From Setaria digitata (Eukaryota; Nematoda; Chromadorea; Rhabditida; Setariidae): 64,000 nucleotides of DNA. Below the pieces are notes generated by a model. It was not told the origin of the DNA, searched no databases, and was given only the letters and a program-made list of their open reading frames with translations. The stretch's first letter is position 1; the number at the start of each line of letters is the position of its first letter. The position numbers were made by a program, and so were the translations under genes. The stretch covers positions 1 to 64,000 of the forward strand of contig RCAB01000005.1 of the NCBI GenBank assembly GCA_003640385.1. Direction: 5' to 3'. Shown in pieces: positions 50,798 to 62,833 of the stretch.

Positions 50798-53700
50798 ATG
50801 GTAACAATGCACACATTCATATTTCCTGTCCTCATACTTTGTGCAGCCACTATAGCAGCGATTACGAATAACAACGATCCTGGATATGATATTCTAATGT
50901 TTATGAAGCGATTTCAAGCAAGTCAGTTCCTCTTTTTCGCATTTTTCTCCTTACTAAACTGTTACTTTGGTAGCTCATTTTGGAAATACATATAACATTG
51001 ATCTTTGTCAGTAACATGGTTTAAAAAGTGATTATTTCACCTTCCACATAATTTGAGCATTCCTCGAATATGCTCATTACGACTCGGAAATACGATCACA
51101 TTAGCTTTCTCTACGATTTGTTAAATTGCTGTATCATTAAAAACGTCCCACTGATAGTCCATACAGACTTGTTTAGCTCAATAATGTTTGAAACATAAAA
51201 ATTATCGAACAGGCTAAGAAAGGATTGGTTAATTTTACGTTTAATTTGCTTGTATTTCTGCGTAACTTTTGCCCAGTGATGTTTATTTATTTGGTGAAAG
51301 TTTTTATTCTCGTCAGGCCTAACATACTTTTTATGATGAAAGTCCTCATTGTTATTCTGATTCCTTTTTCAAATTATGGTTAAATAATTTAAGACTTGAG
51401 AGAACCGGTAAATTTATCCGAGGAATTGGTTTGCAATTGCTCGTACCCTGGATGTGGTGCGGAAATTACTCGCTTTTTGGGAAGTAATTATGCAGGACTT
51501 TGTCGGTCCACTAGTGGAATATGTTACAAACGGTTGTTCCCTGATCGATCTGTTATTCTAAAGTTGGTTCTGATTCTGCTTCGAATATCAGTATGATGGG
51601 AAGGAAGAATTTCTTTTTGTACGCCCTCCTCCCTCCCAAGATTAAAAGTTTTTTGCTGTCCCTCAATCGGGACAAGAAAGTAATGTAAGTCAAAGATAGC
51701 AGTTATACTTATTTTTACTGGTAATGTAACAGATTGATTACCTAGTAGGAAGCTACCTGTGGAAAAGTGAAGTCAGTGCGATCAAGTAAATGAGACTTTT
51801 AGCTGCCTGAGCAGAGATGTCACTCCTGATTTGTATTGTCGAGTTAAGCAGCCCATGAGCGATGGAAGTGTGATGCAGTGCTGCCGAAATTATTCGTTCT
51901 GTAATGGAGCTTTGGATTTGAATCTAATGAATGACTACAACTTAGTAAGATTCATTAGTATATGCATTATTTGTGAATAACTTCTGAATTATGGGACACA
52001 GTGGAGAAAGTTATATCACTTTTTATTCATATAGACAATTTACAGCAGCCATTTATAATTTTTATCGTTGCTCTACGTTGATTGCCATTGTTAACTCTTA
52101 TTTTAATATTTGATTTGCCTGCATTTTCAGGACAATAGCATCCCATTAATTCGTTATATCGTCATCTTCTTCATAGCAACTGCTGTTTTTGCTACTTTCA
52201 TATTATTAGGTTTTGCTTGGATAAATAGACCATTGAAACGATGGATATTTTACTGGGCACATCATGGTTCCCATGAGGAGCACTCCGAAGTGTAAGTCTT
52301 CGACTCACCGATATGCTTTTAATATTGAAGCTTATTGATCAAATTATCGTTTTCCTTTTCTTTTCATAGTCGCTTTATTAAAGGGTCGCGACAGCCAGCT
52401 TCTGGCAACATTTTATGATGTGTCAGTTGAAGGTTATAATCCAGTATTGTGACTTCTACACACAGCTTTTGACATACGATGATATAATTTTGTTAAAAAT
52501 TGTTTGGTCATACTTCAGTACTGACATTAGTTTAAAAAAATCACTTTGCAGCTTTTTATTGTCATTCAGCCTGATTATATTTTTTAAGTACTGGAGAGGA
52601 AAAACTGCTGATGAGCTCAACGGATGCTTTGGGACACCTGAGCGACTTACTTTGTAATCTAGATGATTCTGCCACCACAGGCTCTGGTTCAGGTATATCT
52701 TCTTTGTATCACTCTCTAATTACCATATCATTATCAATCATACTCCTATAGGAAGTGCTTAATGGTAAAGATTTATAAAGAATTTTCACGCCTATGAAAA
52801 AAAAGTGGCTGTACTATTAGAAAATTATTTGTAAACCATATCATGGAAGGCCATGGAATTTTGAAGTGAAGATTTTCAGGAAAAACTTGTAATTTTGAAC
52901 TCTATATCTGCTGATTAAAACATCAAAGAAGAAGATAGCAGTGGAGGATATTTCATCACATAATTTTGGTCAAAAAAAGAAATAAGGGGAAAAGATGGCA
53001 AAGCGATTCCATGAGCTATATAAATAGTGCAGTTCTAGAGCGTAAACTATTGTCATAAAAGAAAAATTTACTTCAGGATTTCCATTACTTGCTCAGCGTA
53101 CTATTGCTCGTCAGATTGAACTGCAAAAAGAAATTGGACAAGGACGATTTGGAGAAGTGATTTTCCAATTATTTCCTAATTGTTTACAACATTTTAACTC
53201 TTTTATATTTCGATGATTTAAGGTTTGGCTTGGTTTTTGGAAAGGTGATGAGGTCGCTGTAAAGATATTCAGCTCGCGTGATGAGAAATCATGGAATCGC
53301 GAGGTAGAAATTTTTCAGACAAATCTTCTCCGTCATCCGAATTTATTGCGGTTTATTGCGTCTGACAATAAGGGTAATCAAGTCGTGATATTGGTCTTTA
53401 TTTTTTATTTCTTACTTTGTATATGGATGCACTATACGTCCGATGAAGATTCAGCAGACTTATTTCATAATCAATTCATATCGCATTATTTAACTTAGGA
53501 GAACTCATGTATGCTTGGTGATGCAAATATCTCTGCATTTGAAGTACACTTCCAGCAGGGTTCACATTGAAAAATTTTTGCTAATTTCAAGCCAATTTAC
53601 AGCCAGTTAGGAAATGCTTGTATTAGTAAATTATCCCAATATTAAAAGCTTTAATGAAGCAGAGTAACACTTTTCTGTATCACTCAACTGGAATTAATTA

Positions 53701-55090
53701 AATGAAGATTTTTTAAACGGAATAGTTGTTTAGCTATTGTTTAGAAGGAAAACCTTAAATGGTTATATCTGACATGCTACCATTATCACCAGACCTTACA
53801 GAGTTATAACATGTTGTTCCATTGTCACTGAATCATGTTATTCATAGATACCGGAACAAGTACCCAGCTTTGGTTGATCACGGAATACCATGAACATGGT
53901 TCCCTTTACGATTACCTGTCTGTAAATGTTGTTAGTGAGCCAGTGATGCTACAGATGATTCGCAGTATTGCGGTCGGCTTATCTTTTTTACATAGCGAAA
54001 TTCCTGGTCCACGGGGTAAGTTTTTTAAAAATAATCGCTATAGCATATGGCATTTCTAGGACAAACATTTCTTCGTAATTATAGGGAAGCCTGCAATTGC
54101 TCATCGCGATTTGAAATCGAAAAATATATTGGTGAAGTCAGATCTAACTTGTGTGATCGCGGACCTCGGTTTAGCCGTACGATATATGAATGGAGAGATA
54201 AATGTTCCAGACAACAACAAATGTGGCACTATTGTAAGTATAATTAAAATACTACCCAATCGAGAAAATGTGCTATATGGTGTCGCTTATCATTGTTGAG
54301 ATTCGCCTGAGTATTGAAAATTCGATCCATGATACTGCTTGCAGCTTACGTAAATATTATTTTTCGGAAGATATTTCCAATGTCTTGACCTGTAATTATG
54401 TTAAAGCGTTACCTGGCACCGGAAATATTAGAAGACAGTTTTCCCACAAGCCATTTCGAAGCTTACAAAACTGCTGATATGTATGCGATGGGTCTCATCA
54501 TATGGGAGATTGTATGGAGATGCGGAAACCGCGGTAATTTAGCATTTTATTGGATTCATTCAGGTTTGAAATGTTGACAAAACTACATATATTTTTTGAT
54601 ATTTAAAATCAATAATTTTGTAGAAAAAGTAAGACCTTTTGAACTACCGTACTTCGATTCCGTCGGCCGAGATCCAACAATGGAAGAGATGAAAATCTGT
54701 GTCTGTGTCCAGAAACGACGACCTATTATTCAGGAAGATTGGCTAGGTGATAGGGTCTGTAGTTCTGTGTTTTTTCGAAAATAATTTCCTATTTTATCTC
54801 TTTCGAATGATTGCAACGAAAGATTGATCACTATCCAACAGAAAAAAAAAATACTTAATAGAGTCATTTCCTGATTACAAGTGACTTAAGGATTACGTTT
54901 GAAGAGGTTCGGCTAATAATATTCTATGACGTGAAAATTTATAAGGGAGTTATTTTAGGTAGTGGGGGGAGTGCTGCAAATGATGCGGGAGTGTTGGACG
55001 GAATCACCAGTTTGTCGGCTCACGGCGATGAATGTTCGTAAAGCAGTGGATCGTCATGCAATAACATTAGGTTGGAAAGTTCGAAGCTAG
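50798..55090 (+). CDS. Type I TGF-beta/activin receptor serine/threonine kinase
   Basis: Twelve exons in phase: 50798-50921, 51394-51562, 51803-51944, 52131-52291, 52589-52692, 53077-53156, 53223-53373, 53848-54015, 54085-54233, 54407-54533, 54624-54754 and 54959-55090. They give 545 aa. A signal peptide covers about residues 1-21. The Cys-rich ectodomain ends with the box CCRNYSFCN. One membrane span ([20 protein letters not shown]) follows. The juxtamembrane GS loop TTGSGSG, which type II receptors phosphorylate, marks it as type I. Kinase motifs are [16 protein letters not shown] (catalytic Lys), [11 protein letters not shown], the type I-style DLGLAV in place of DFG, and RYLAPEIL. The L45 loop [13 protein letters not shown] closely resembles the activin/TGF-beta (ALK4/5) type. 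In nematodes the candidates are DAF-1- and SMA-6-type receptors; I do not choose between them. Confidence 0.94.
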
Positions 55091-56196
55091 CAAGAAAGTG
55101 AGTTTATCTTAAAATGCTTTAGTAATAGTTAGTTTAAATTTATCTTGAAGTTTTAGTATTGTTAAAAACCAATGTTTGGTTGGAACCTAATTGTAGCATG
55201 CAATATTCTGTTTAATTTTTTTTTTTTTTATGAAGAAATGAAAAGGAGAGAGGAAAGGAACCGAATTGTTGCCGAATACTAAAGCAGTCGTCAATGTTAC
55301 CAGTTAGATTGAATATTAAACAGAATCATTGCAGACGAGTACCTTCTGGTTGTTTGGAAATATGCACCGAGAATGGTTTTAGGACGACATAAAAATGTCA
55401 TTGATATACTGCAGAGGTTAAACCTGGCACTCCGCGTTTTATTGAAGCTGAGATAGCTAATGACAGAATTTTGTACCGTTCTTATTGAGTTTTTAACATC
55501 CTTCCTTTTTTTGCACACTTTAAAAGCGTAATTAATTTTGTGCATAGGTATGTTGTCTTTTGATATAAGCTTCATTCAATAGCATCTTTTTTTGCTTGAA
55601 TTATCTCTTGCGCGGATGTTTTAAACCGTTACTTAAAGCAAACAGCATACAGTTATGCCGCTTTTCCAATGTTAGTAATAACGGGAATACTGTAGGATTT
55701 TATATTTATTTATGTCTAAAAAGGGATTGTTCAGTGGAATTATTGTGCTATCTCACCATAGCTGTTTAGGTTAACAAGGGTGTCCTTTTTATCAATAAAA
55801 TAAGTATCAGCACAATAATTCTCTCCAATAATCATGGAATGATCGTATTGTGAAATTCCTTGCTCTTAGTTGTTATCTGCTGCAAAATATGATTCTTCCT
55901 CGTATATTTCTAAGAGTTCAAAATAAATGGGGAAGCTAAAAGTTCGAATTAAATAGCAAAATTGAAATCATGTTGTGTGAAGTGAAAAATTTACTTATGG
56001 GATTTCCTTCACATGGCCCACAACCACTCATCGAAATGATTGAGGATCGTATCTCATGTAGTGTAAAGTCCTACCTGAGTAAAGTTATTAAAGTGTTAAC
56101 AGCCTGCCTTGAGATTTGTTTTTATAATAGAGGGATCTCTTACAGCCATAATTCAAACAAATACGAAAAGATCCGATGTTGAAAGAAAGCTGAAGA
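55091..56196. other. Convergent intergenic region
   Basis: This lies between the receptor and elongase stop codons. An aataaa near 55795 could end the receptor transcript. Minus- and plus-strand frames (70-92 codons) show no domains. Confidence 0.45.
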
Positions 56197-57711
56197 TCAC
56201 TGATTCTTCTCCTTTTTGTTAGATTTACGGAAGTAGCTGGAGATGAAATACTGAATGAAAAGTATCGCGAATGTGACGTAGATAACAATACCGAAGAGTA
56301 GGTTCTGCATTGATTGTTGACATCTGTAATGAACTTATGGGGTCTGGCTGATGGCTCAGTTATGCTGGAATCTATGTCGTGACCAATGTACAGTAAGACA
56401 GAAGTAAAGGCCAGGTTAATGACTGCCGAAACATGCAGTCCTCAGATGAAGACTAACGGTGTGAACCAGATCAATTAATTTTTGTGACATCCAACGTAAA
56501 AAATACATTTAAAGGACTCACGGAAGATCCGTTTCAGTTTTCATTTTATAGATGTAGGTTAAGATGCCGATTCCAACAAACATTTGGGCTGTCTGGATTA
56601 TAGTAAGTGTCATGGATATTAGTCTGAAATGTGTGTGCATAAAAACCTGAAGCTTAAGCTATCCTTAGAATTTTCAAGTAGGTGAAGCAAAAGTGACGAC
56701 GTGGATATATGGATCAGTACGTCGAAAGATATCTCCTTGTAATCCATGAAAAATATTATTCATTTTCGGTAAAACCTTACTTAGGTGGTCGTATTCCAAA
56801 CGATACAGTTGCAAAATATGTGTACATGACTGAATGTACTAGAAAGTTCATAGTGATGAAGGCTTTTCCAGAGCCCGTATTTTCAGCACCTGCAATTCGT
56901 CTAACATTTCTGTTTTAGAATTCTCAAAGGCGTAGAAGAGGTCACGTTCCCGACTTGCTGGCAGCACAGCGGTGTTTATAGGGAAGTTATCAGAGCTTAA
57001 AATCTTTGAGATAAAAACCAACCAGCACAGTACGAACCTGAATGAGCACTATAAACAAGTACTGAAGCGTGGTGATAGTAGTGCAGGAAAATGAGGGGTT
57101 TCTTTTTCAGAATGATAAATAGTGTGTCGCCAAGTTCCACAATTTTTGACAAAAAAAATAAATATGCCCAGTAAGCTGCAACGTCATTGGGATGTACTGA
57201 ATAACACAGAGATATATAGATTCCCTTATATATTAATGTGTGGATCATGTCCTGAAAGACCAATTAAAGTGATACCTCTTCTTAAAATTAAGATAGTTAT
57301 TATCAGTAAGTAGTAATAGTAAATAATACGTTGCTAAAATGTGATCTCCATTTTCTACTTAAGTTTAAGTTTCAATGATAGATTTCTTAGAGCAAAATTT
57401 GATGTGGGGAGTAATGATTTCATTAAAGATTAAAGAAGTAGCAAATAACAACATGCTTCACTAAAGCGAATGAAGCCGAAAATATTGAAGAGAGCAAGTG
57501 AAAAATTCCAGATGAATAGAGGCCATCGTAGCTTGAAAGGAGAGCGATCTTTCATTAGGCGTTGCACCAGCTTGATAACGAAGAAGTAGCCCAATGATAC
57601 AATAATTGTTTGATGCCAGTTTTTTTGAAATGCTACTGTTTTCTGAACGGGATCATCCACTTTTTCGAATGGTAAGGCATATCTGTAATTAAAGAAAAAC
57701 GGAATAATCAT
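56197..57711 (-). CDS. ELO/ELOVL6-like very-long-chain fatty acid elongase
   Basis: This is the condensing enzyme of microsomal fatty-acid elongation, an ER multipass protein. Five exons in phase: 57457-57711, 57038-57251, 56781-56889, 56522-56623 and 56197-56323. They give 268 aa, the usual ELO length. Hallmarks are NWHQTIIVSLGYFFVI, WNFSLALFNIFGFIR, FFLSKIVELGDTLFIILKKK, the catalytic histidine box HYYHH and MNFLVHSVMYTYFAT. The C-terminus FRKSNKKEKNQ ends in lysines typical of ER retention. The spacing around FGFIRFSE/DMIHTL equals ELOVL6 exactly, but only if intron 1 uses a GC donor (gcatgt). The chosen Met lies 18 nt after aaaattgcag, a possible trans-splice acceptor. An upstream coding exon cannot be ruled out. 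Confidence 0.92.
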
Positions 57712-58387
57712 CTCCCTCTACCATCAATCTGCAATTTTTCTCTACAGTACAACGACAAGAGAAACAGAATAATAATGTTCATCCGAGGACTAAGTGCTGT
57801 CAGATCAAAGACGAAATTAACTAATTAGCGTTATCTCTTTAAAATTAATAAGCAGTCCATCGATAAAATGTGATATTTCCCAAACTGTGAAAAGAATGTA
57901 AAGTACACATCCAGTGAGAATGCGACAACAAAATTAGCTACCGAATAGTAATTTATTAGAGAGCGAGTCTCGTCTTCAAATGTTGAGTATGCCTTTACAG
58001 TAATATAGATAGAAACCATTCATGAGGAGGACAAAGTTTATAGTAAACTGCTCCTGAAAACGAGGATGTTGGATTCCAAATTACAAAATCTAGTCTGACT
58101 AGCAAAGCGAACAAAGGCTTGCAGTACTTTGAGAAGTCCAAAAGCGAGATTACTTTAGAATAAAAAATAAAGTACCGGTATCTGTAGTCATTGTGTAGGC
58201 TGGACAAATTATTCTTGTACAGTTCAAAATTATTCAGCCCAAACATTATGCAGCATGGATACAGACACACACGGAGACGAACCGAACGGAGAGCTCTAAA
58301 GAAGTATTGGTAAATCGTGGGATAAATGATAACTGTTGCGAATATACACGGAGAGTCAGAAAGAATTCTCAAAGAATGCCTTCTATT

Positions 58388-58525
58388 CTACTGGATGTTT
58401 ACATGCTCGAATGCCCGTAAAAGACCAACCACAAGTACATCGTTCTTCAAGATACGGTGGACGCAAAGGTCCATCACATAAAACTGCGTGATTAGACAAA
58501 GAGAAAAAGTTAGAACGGAGAACAT
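58388..58525 (-). CDS. Possible 45-aa small protein with hydrophobic N-terminus
   Basis: The frame starts MFSVLTFSLCLITQFYVMDL and ends after FEHVNIQ. The first 15 residues are hydrophobic and signal-like. There is no homology I recognise, and the region is not obviously conserved. It could be a chance frame or an exon of a larger unresolved gene. I list it only because of the clean signal-like start. Confidence 0.15.
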   Translation of the reverse strand: MFSVLTFSLCLITQFYVMDLCVHRILKNDVLVVGLLRAFEHVNIQ

Positions 58526-58899
58526 GGAACTGGTTCATCCGAAAGCAGCCATACTCTTAGTGTTTGGAAGGGACTGAGAAGTGTTGGTGTGTGTAGACCT
58601 GGTTACGTTAGGATTATCATAGAATGTGTGGACAGGAACTGGCTGGAAGGCGAATGTTGGACGACGGGACAGGGCGATGTCCCTTCCACTGAACATGTTC
58701 AACTTTGCGAAACAGCAGACGATACCCAAATTCCAATCGGTCAACTGTCAGTTACTACGCAATTGATAGTCCTTCAAAACACTGATTTTTCCCTTCTCAT
58801 ACATTGCCATCAGCATTACCACCGATGGATATCTTAGGAGAAGAGAAAATGCAATGAAAGATATTCAATAACCGAACTTCGTGTAAGAAATTATCGCCT

Positions 58900-59247
58900 T
58901 TGTCATCAATGATTATGTTTCATTTCTCACAGCTTCATATTTACGGAAAACTTGTTCTGGCCATGAAAATGAAAAGTTTTAATCGAATGAAACAAACGTA
59001 TTTTTTAATACGAAAAACATATTTATTCATATATTTGTGTAAAAAAATGGACAGAATAACTGACAGAAAATCAAGTAAATTCAAGCAAAGTGTTTTTCCT
59101 TCGAAAGAAAAACATCCTAAAAATGTTGCAGTCCTAAAAAAAAATTCCTTCGCTGTGAAGAAAAAAAATCATTTTTCCGAAAACTTTGTATCCAAATCAT
59201 GTTCCATTTTGCTCCTTGCGTGTCTTCTAACAGTACTTCTGCTTTAA
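58900..59247 (+). CDS. Possible intronless tail-anchored small protein
   Basis: This 115-codon frame is basic, with KEKHPKNVAVLKKNSF in the middle, and ends with a hydrophobic segment (CSILLLACLLTVLLL) right at the stop codon. That layout resembles tail-anchored ER proteins such as the RAMP4/SERP family, but the similarity is faint. The likely start is a downstream Met such as MDRITDRKSS at about 59047. It may be a decayed retrocopy or chance. No splice or acceptor signal was confirmed. Confidence 0.2.
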   Translation: MSSMIMFHFSQLHIYGKLVLAMKMKSFNRMKQTYFLIRKTYLFIYLCKKMDRITDRKSSKFKQSVFPSKEKHPKNVAVLKKNSFAVKKKNHFSENFVSKSCSILLLACLLTVLLL

Positions 59248-59493
59248 AATTTTGAAATCAGATCTAAACTATATCTCAACTGCAATCTTTACACCACTGC
59301 TGTTGAAACAACTAGATTAATCATAACTTCTAACTAAAGAAACTTTTCACGAACCTTTTCACGATTTTCACGATTAGCACAGAACGTCAAGATAATTTAC
59401 GCATCATCGTTATTCCATGAAATCATTAGAATATGTTCAACCAATTTTTGCAAAAATACTAAAGAAGTGAAGGAATGATAGAAAAGGGCTGGT

Positions 59494-61991
59494 TCAACAA
59501 TGAGATCCTGTCGAAATCACATAATACAAGTTAAGAATATATCTCATAATGACAGACCATTCTGGACGATCATCCTTTCTGAAGTCAGCCACCTCCATCT
59601 TCACTTCTACACCCATATCAGCAAAAATATTGAGAGCTAACCTCAAGCGCTGCTCTGCTTCCAACATATAGATTTCCTCAAATGAAGCGCAGTAATGAGT
59701 TGATTAACCAAATGCTTTGTTTCGATCAGTTAACAGTAATTTACTTTCCATTCTATTGAGCTACTAAACATATCTCGTTTTAGTTTATACAAAAACAAGT
59801 CATCAACAAAACTAAGATAGAGTAGAAAACTAACATCGCTGTTCAGTTTATCAGGATAAAAGGAAGCCAGTAAGTAACACAGAGCTTGCCCATCTGCCCA
59901 ACTGCTGCTGAAGTTGGTGATTTCAACATGTGAAAATTTAGCAACTGCTTCTTGACACCACCGAAGAAGAGCATTACGACGTGAACCTAAAGCGATTTGT
60001 AAAATTTTTCAGAGAATAAAACGCCGAGAAGGAGATGAAGATCAAAAAAGCAAACCGTGCTTGCAACCAAGCATCAATCTTTGCCAAGCTTCATCTTCCC
60101 AGCTGTAAAATTTCTCTTCATATAAGTTAATTGGCGATCCCTGAGGAGTGATAAATTCGGCGCTTTGTAGTCGTCTCTGCAACTCATTTATTTTTTCTGA
60201 CAATAACAGCATCTTTTTTTGAGCTTCCATTTTGAAATCGTTCGCTACTTTCACAGCAACCAGCAGATCCTTTTGCATTTGGTCCCACTCTTTACGTTCT
60301 TCCTAAAATAACAATAAAAGTAGATAAATATAAACATATTTATAGCATTTAAAGAATAACTTGCTTCAATAATCATCTTCAACTGGCCATTTTCCAGCAT
60401 AACTCTCGAGACTTCTGCCTTACTGTTTTCGAGAGCCAAATGCAGTGCTATTTTTTCCTCTTTGAATTCATCAGCCAGTTTCGCCAGATCTGTGACGGGG
60501 CCAAATCCCGCAGACGGAATTTTCTAAAATATTTAAAACTCATGTTTATCACACTATTAATCACTTTATTATTATTTTTTTGTTAAAATGCAATTTTTGC
60601 TCATTTTTTGATGGCCACTTTAACTAGACCCTAAATGTCATAACAACATATTAAAAAATTTTCAAAGCTTTACAATGGTATTACATCGTCGAAGCAGCGT
60701 TAATGGCTATACAAACTCAGATGTAACAACAATACTGATCAATTCTCTCTCCAAACACACTTGATCATCATAACTCAGGGACATTGATTCAATGCTTTTC
60801 AGACCTGGATCACCAAATTTTTATTTGAAAGCACTTTTCCTCAAGAATCAGTTGACCTGGTAAACCTGTATCATCTCCAGGTCCGGATCTCCACTAGATT
60901 TTTTTACCGCTAGATCATTTTTTTGCTTTTTGGTGTCCACAGACTTGATTTCCTCTGCTTGTCTCTAAATTTAGTTAAAATAATGTCACTATTTGAATGA
61001 AGAAACTGAAGGATAAAAAATATGCACAGCAATCTCATATGATAAAGATTTTGGCTAGTAACTTAAAGTGTTATCAGTTTAAAGTACCGTATTTTCCATG
61101 CGTAAAAATTCGATCGTTCGTTTGGCATTGCTCAAAGCCGTCCTGAGTTCTGTTAGTTCTTCTTCTGCAGCCTGAAGTTCCTCAGAAGCACTGCTAAACT
61201 TTTCCTTCATGTGCAACAAAGTCTTTCTTAATTCACCATCTCGCCTACAGCGTGACAACTCGCAACTAACAACTGCAGTAGACCTCGTTTTAACTGAACT
61301 GTTGTTCCCTACCACTTTCGACCGCTTCCAATCCAGTACATTAGTCTTCTTATGAAATATTGGCGTATAATCCTTAAACGAAATAATAATTTACTAAAAG
61401 AAAATTAATTATGTACTGAAGATTGTGTCTTGAAAAAAAAAAGAAAAAAGGCTATGATAGAGAAATGGTCTCTATGCAGCTTCGCTCTTTTAGTTATTTT
61501 GGACATAAATAAAAAAGCAGTACCAGAACAGAAAGAAAATATTATTCAAAACTCACCCTTTGTTGAAAATAAAAAAAAAAAATACCTGCATATCCAAGCG
61601 ATTTTCTTTTTCTGGGTTGCTTGGATGTTGTTCAGAACTTTTCAGAAGTTTGGTGCAGATAGGAGTTCGTGCTTCTAAAATATCATAAAATATACAAATC
61701 TGTAAAAAGCATGAGTTACACATGTTAAGTACAAAAACAAAATATTACAGAAAAGTATATCAGCTTTTCGACATCTTTAAAATTTATACTCTACGGTAAC
61801 CCTTACACCCTTCATTAATATCTTCTATTACTATCTAGTGGATTAATGTAATACAAATAGCAAAAATATATACCTTGATTGACCACTCGTAATGGTATCG
61901 TCATTTTCCATGGTCTTGCTGTCTCTTTCTTCGATGGATTTTGGATATTATCGTACTTTCGATCTTTCCTGTCGTAAGAAATTTGTCTCAT
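59494..61991 (-). CDS. Cytospin-A/SPECC1-like coiled-coil and calponin-homology protein (short form)
   Basis: Cytospins link actin and microtubules and act in cell adhesion and migration. The start MRQISYDRKDRKYDN (Met at 61991) follows tatttccag by 13 nt. Exons near 61870-61991, 61591-61676, 61088-61371, 60860-60964, 60368-60524, 60052-60303, 59835-59986 and 59494-59670 encode a long coiled coil, including EELQAAEEELTELRTALSNA, then EERKEWDQMQKDLLVAVKVA, a family hallmark. A C-terminal CH domain follows: SRRNALLRWCQ, ITNFSSSWADGQALCYLLAS and DRPEWSVIMRYI. The protein is roughly 430 aa against about 1,100 aa in vertebrate cytospin-A, so the N-terminal coiled coil is much shorter. It ends YVISTGSHC. 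Internal joins are approximate; identity rests on the CH domain and the coil preceding it. Confidence 0.85.
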
Positions 61992-62833
61992 CCAGTATTA
62001 TTTTCTGGAAATACTAACTGGTATCAAACATCGTTAATGTAGTGCGATATTCCCATGAAATAACAGAACAGTTGGGCTTAACAGCTCTCTACTCTTTCTA
62101 TTCAATCTCTCTCAACGAACGTAAGGAACTGCAAGCAGATTTCTGCAAGGCAACTCAATTTTTCTTCCTCCTCATTCCTCATAATTCTTGAAGCCCCAAA
62201 TACGTTTCACAAAGCAACCCTGAGCTTGAAATAATGTCACACGACATAAAACGCTTAAAGACGCACTGTAACGATGACCTTCAACTTTACTGTGAATATA
62301 AAAGTCGACTATCCGGAGATAAAAAGACAACCAGAGCAGAACATTTATGAACAGCTTCTTTTTAAATAAACAACTTACCACAGACTGTTAACGAAAATAT
62401 TGAAATCAATGCTTTTGATTAACTTTCTTCCTGATTTTGATGAAAAAAATCGGAACACAGCCAAGGGGTGAAACCAAATATATTGCATACCATACAATAA
62501 CTTGTAACCTATACAAATACAATCAATCGATGCCTAAAGGTTGACCTTACCAAAACCCCATCAATTCATCATAATTTCCAAAAAAAGTGACTCTTGCAGA
62601 TGCACTGGGAGTTATATAGCGAATGCTAATACAACGGGAAATCAAGCGATAGAAACTACCTCACTCTCAAAACATCTATTTAATGAAAAATAAGGGAAGA
62701 GGAAAGGACCGAAAGTGATCTTAAAAACATATCTTGTCCAGGATTTTTTTTTTCTTTTAATCCTTACAACCATCTAGGCATGAACAAAAAACAAAAGAAT
62801 ATCTCGCATTTAAAATGAAACACCATAAACTAA
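61992..62833. other. Intergenic between ZMYND11-like and cytospin-like genes
   Basis: The flanking genes are both on the minus strand and about 840 bp apart, so this holds the cytospin promoter and the ZMYND11 3' UTR. A tatttccag acceptor lies just upstream of the cytospin ATG. No exon or repeat is supported. Confidence 0.5.

Larger units (their letters stand above)
57712..59493. other. Region between the elongase and cytospin-like genes, weak small ORFs
   Basis: This holds the elongase promoter and the cytospin 3' UTR. Two small frames are listed separately (58388-58525 and 58900-59247). A 125-codon minus-strand frame at 57995-58372 has no recognisable family and is not called. No repeat or RNA gene was seen. 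Confidence 0.4.

Noticed and set aside
57995..58372. 125-codon minus-strand frame with Tyr/Phe/Leu-rich stretches that could pass for a membrane protein
   Set aside because: No family match, no consistent hydrophobic-segment spacing, and it cannot be joined in phase to the elongase gene. Probably chance in AT-rich sequence.
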